NCBI GenBank assembly: GCA_937975525.1
Contig: CALJUJ010000039.1
Span: 1 to 8,051 of the forward strand
Source: an uncultured bacterium
GTDB taxonomy: Bacteria; Desulfobacterota; Binatia; HRBIN30
DNA: 8,051 nt
Direction: 5' to 3'
A program made the position numbers and the translations under genes. The notes beneath the pieces are model-generated. The model saw nothing but the letters and a program-made list of their open reading frames with translations. It did no database searches and was not told where the DNA came from. Below are positions 6,549-8,051 of this stretch, one piece after another; the first letter of the stretch is position 1, and every line of letters begins with the position of its first letter.

Positions 6549-7765
6549 AGCGCCGCCGCGTTCTCATCCTGGCGCACGACTTTTCCCCAGCGGTCAGCGC
6601 CGGCGCGTTGCGCGCCACTCGGCTTGCGCGACACCTACCCGCCTTCGGCTGGGAGCCGATCTTGGTGACCGCCACGCGCGCCGCCTCCGATGCGCCCAGC
6701 GCGCCGCCATGCACGACCATCTACGCGCACGGCATCGACGCCAAGCAAGCCCTCTCTTGGCGCGGCCACTATTGGTCCCTCCTGACCTTCCCGGATCGCT
6801 TCGCCTCGTGGGCGATCACGGCAGCATGGCGTGCATCCCAGGAACAACGGCGACGGCCGGCCGATGCGATCTTTTCGACGAGCCCGCCGGTCAGCGCCCA
6901 CGTCGCGGCGCTTGCGCTGCGCGCACGCACGGAGCTGCCCTGGGTCGCCGAGCTGCGCGACCCCTGGAATCTGCTGCATCCCTTCGGACCGGTGCTCCGC
7001 TCCATAGACGCGCGGCTGGCCCGCCGCGTCTACGCCACCGCCGATCGAATCGTCGTCACCACCGGCGAGCTCGGCGATCGTCTGCGCTCGAGCCAGGGCG
7101 AGGCGATCGGAGCGCGCGTCCGCGTCGTCGCCAACGCTCACGAAGAATCCGACTTCGTCGACGCCGCTCCGGCGCCGCCGACCGACGCGTTCACGCTCGT
7201 CCACGCAGGCACACTCGGGGGCTCCTATCGACCGACCGATGGCCTGCTCCGCGGCATCCGTCTCGCCCTCGACCGGCATGATCTGCCGCAAGCAACGCGG
7301 CTGGACCTGCTTGGCGTGACCGTCGAAGTGGAGCCTGAGCTGCGGCGGGCGATCGACGCGCTCGACCTCGCCCGCCACGTCACCGTGCACCCGCGCCAAC
7401 CGCACGACAAGGCGCTCCAGGCAATTCGCTGCGCTTCCGTGCTGGTCGTGCTCCAGAACCATGACGCGTTCGGCAGCAGCCTTCCCTCGAAGCTGTGGGA
7501 GTACGCTCGCAGCGGCCGTCCAATCCTCGCCGTGGCGCCGCCCGACAGCGCCGTCGCACGCTTCCTCGAGGACGTGCCTGGAGCCGTGCTCGTGCCCCGC
7601 GACGAACCCGCCGGGATCGCGGCGAGCCTCGGTCGCCTCGCCCATGCCTGGCGCATCGACCCCATACGAGCGTACGCACGTCCGGACGTCGTACATCGGG
7701 CCGACGTCATGGCGGAGTCCGTAGCCACCGTCCTCGACGAGGTCGCGAACGCGACCGACCGATGA
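6545..7765 (+). CDS. Glycosyltransferase, GT-B fold (GT4-like)
   Basis: A 406-residue cytosolic or membrane-associated enzyme expected to add a sugar from a nucleotide donor to the lipid-linked repeat unit. The N-terminal acceptor domain begins VLILAHDFSPAVSAGALRATRLARHLP (6-32, in part), the pattern of GT4-like proteins with FPP-GGxxR-type openings, and continues with FSTSPPVSAHVAAL (110-123), WVAELRDPWN (133-142) and ADRIVVTTGEL (167-177). The C-terminal donor domain has LVHAGTLGGSY (218-228), VTVHPRQPHDKALQAI (279-294) and the nucleotide-binding stretch SSLPSKLWEYARSGRPILAV (311-330). Glu319 there is the likely ribose-contacting residue of the GT-B EX-type motif. No membrane helix is evident. 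Linkage and sugar cannot be predicted. It overlaps both neighbours by 4 bp (ATGA). Only GG-rich, weak ribosome-binding sequence precedes the ATG. Confidence 0.9.
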   Translation: MKRRRVLILAHDFSPAVSAGALRATRLARHLPAFGWEPILVTATRAASDAPSAPPCTTIYAHGIDAKQALSWRGHYWSLLTFPDRFASWAITAAWRASQEQRRRPADAIFSTSPPVSAHVAALALRARTELPWVAELRDPWNLLHPFGPVLRSIDARLARRVYATADRIVVTTGELGDRLRSSQGEAIGARVRVVANAHEESDFVDAAPAPPTDAFTLVHAGTLGGSYRPTDGLLRGIRLALDRHDLPQATRLDLLGVTVEVEPELRRAIDALDLARHVTVHPRQPHDKALQAIRCASVLVVLQNHDAFGSSLPSKLWEYARSGRPILAVAPPDSAVARFLEDVPGAVLVPRDEPAGIAASLGRLAHAWRIDPIRAYARPDVVHRADVMAESVATVLDEVANATDR

Positions 7766-8051
7766 GCTCGACCGACGCCCGCATCCTGCACGTCGTCGAC
7801 CGCATCGACGTCGGCGGCATGGAACGCAACCTCTTCGAAATCGTGCGCGCCACACGCGACGACTTCGAGCACCACGTCTGTTGCCTGCGTGGCGCGAGCA
7901 AGCTCGAGGACGAGTTCGTCGGCATCGGCGCGCTCGTCCACCACCAAGCCACCAGTGGGCGCGGCGCGTTCGCCGCAATCGGCGGGCTCACGCGCCTCGT
8001 TCGCCAGCTGCGGCCAGCGATCGTCCACGCACGCAACTGGGGAACCGCCGA
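7762..8051 (+). CDS. Glycosyltransferase, N-terminal part; resembles XrtA-associated TIGR03088 family (partial)
   Basis: The first 96 codons and two bases are present; the gene runs off the right edge without a stop. The N-terminus ILHVVDRIDVGGMERNLFEI (8-27) is the glycine-loop opening of GT4 glycosyltransferases. HHVCCLRG (37-44) and RPAIVHARNWGT (84-95) resemble the exosortase-associated TIGR03088 glycosyltransferases, which carry a similar DVGGxE opening and a VHxRN segment. The donor-binding domain lies outside the window, so function beyond sugar transfer to the growing polysaccharide cannot be read. The ATG overlaps the preceding stop (ATGA), making it the next operon member. Its ribosome binding site is weak (GAGG lies about 20 nt upstream). 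The subfamily is a moderate-confidence call from memory of the motif pattern. Confidence 0.8.
   Translation, partial: MSSTDARILHVVDRIDVGGMERNLFEIVRATRDDFEHHVCCLRGASKLEDEFVGIGALVHHQATSGRGAFAAIGGLTRLVRQLRPAIVHARNWGTA

Noticed and set aside
6635..7978. Long minus-strand open frame of about 447 codons opposite the glycosyltransferase genes
   Set aside because: The + strand reads as recognisable glycosyltransferases throughout; the minus-strand product is Arg/Ala/Gly-rich without motifs.

Overview
The window is G+C-rich DNA (third codon positions are mostly G or C) carrying seven complete genes and the start of an eighth, all on the + strand. The gene set points to a Gram-negative bacterium that makes exopolysaccharide through an exosortase A (XrtA)/PEP-CTERM type locus. 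The composition would fit a proteobacterium, a myxobacterium-like lineage or an uncultured relative. The sequence alone does not settle the taxon.

Positions 1-235 hold no gene I can assign; all three forward frames are open there, as often happens in G+C-rich DNA. Positions 236-1315 encode a double-hotdog MaoC-type hydratase that closely resembles mesaconyl-CoA hydratase, a central-carbon (C4/C5-CoA ester) enzyme with no obvious link to the rest. An 80-bp gap follows, with a perfect 8-bp GC-only hairpin just before the next start codon.

From 1396 to the right edge runs a tightly packed polysaccharide operon: a minimal monotopic phosphoglycosyl transferase (loads the first sugar phosphate onto the lipid carrier), an XrtA-type polysaccharide deacetylase with a DUF3473-like tail, a non-hydrolysing UDP-GlcNAc 2-epimerase (makes UDP-ManNAc), a FemAB/GNAT-like XrtA-associated protein, a Wzx-type flippase, a GT-B glycosyltransferase, and the first 96 codons of another glycosyltransferase resembling the XrtA-associated TIGR03088 family. 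Every one of the six junctions in this operon is a 4-bp stop/start overlap (TTGA, TTGA, ATGA, GTGA, ATGA, ATGA), so translational coupling is likely throughout.

Together the genes describe Wzx-type synthesis: lipid-linked initiation, supply of ManNAc, sugar addition, flipping across the inner membrane, and N-deacetylation of the product. No exosortase, PEP-CTERM substrate, polymerase, chain-length regulator or outer-membrane exporter is inside the window. Assignment to an exosortase locus therefore rests on the deacetylase, the FemAB-like protein and the partial glycosyltransferase. I found no tRNA, rRNA, CRISPR array, insertion sequence or convincing rho-independent terminator.
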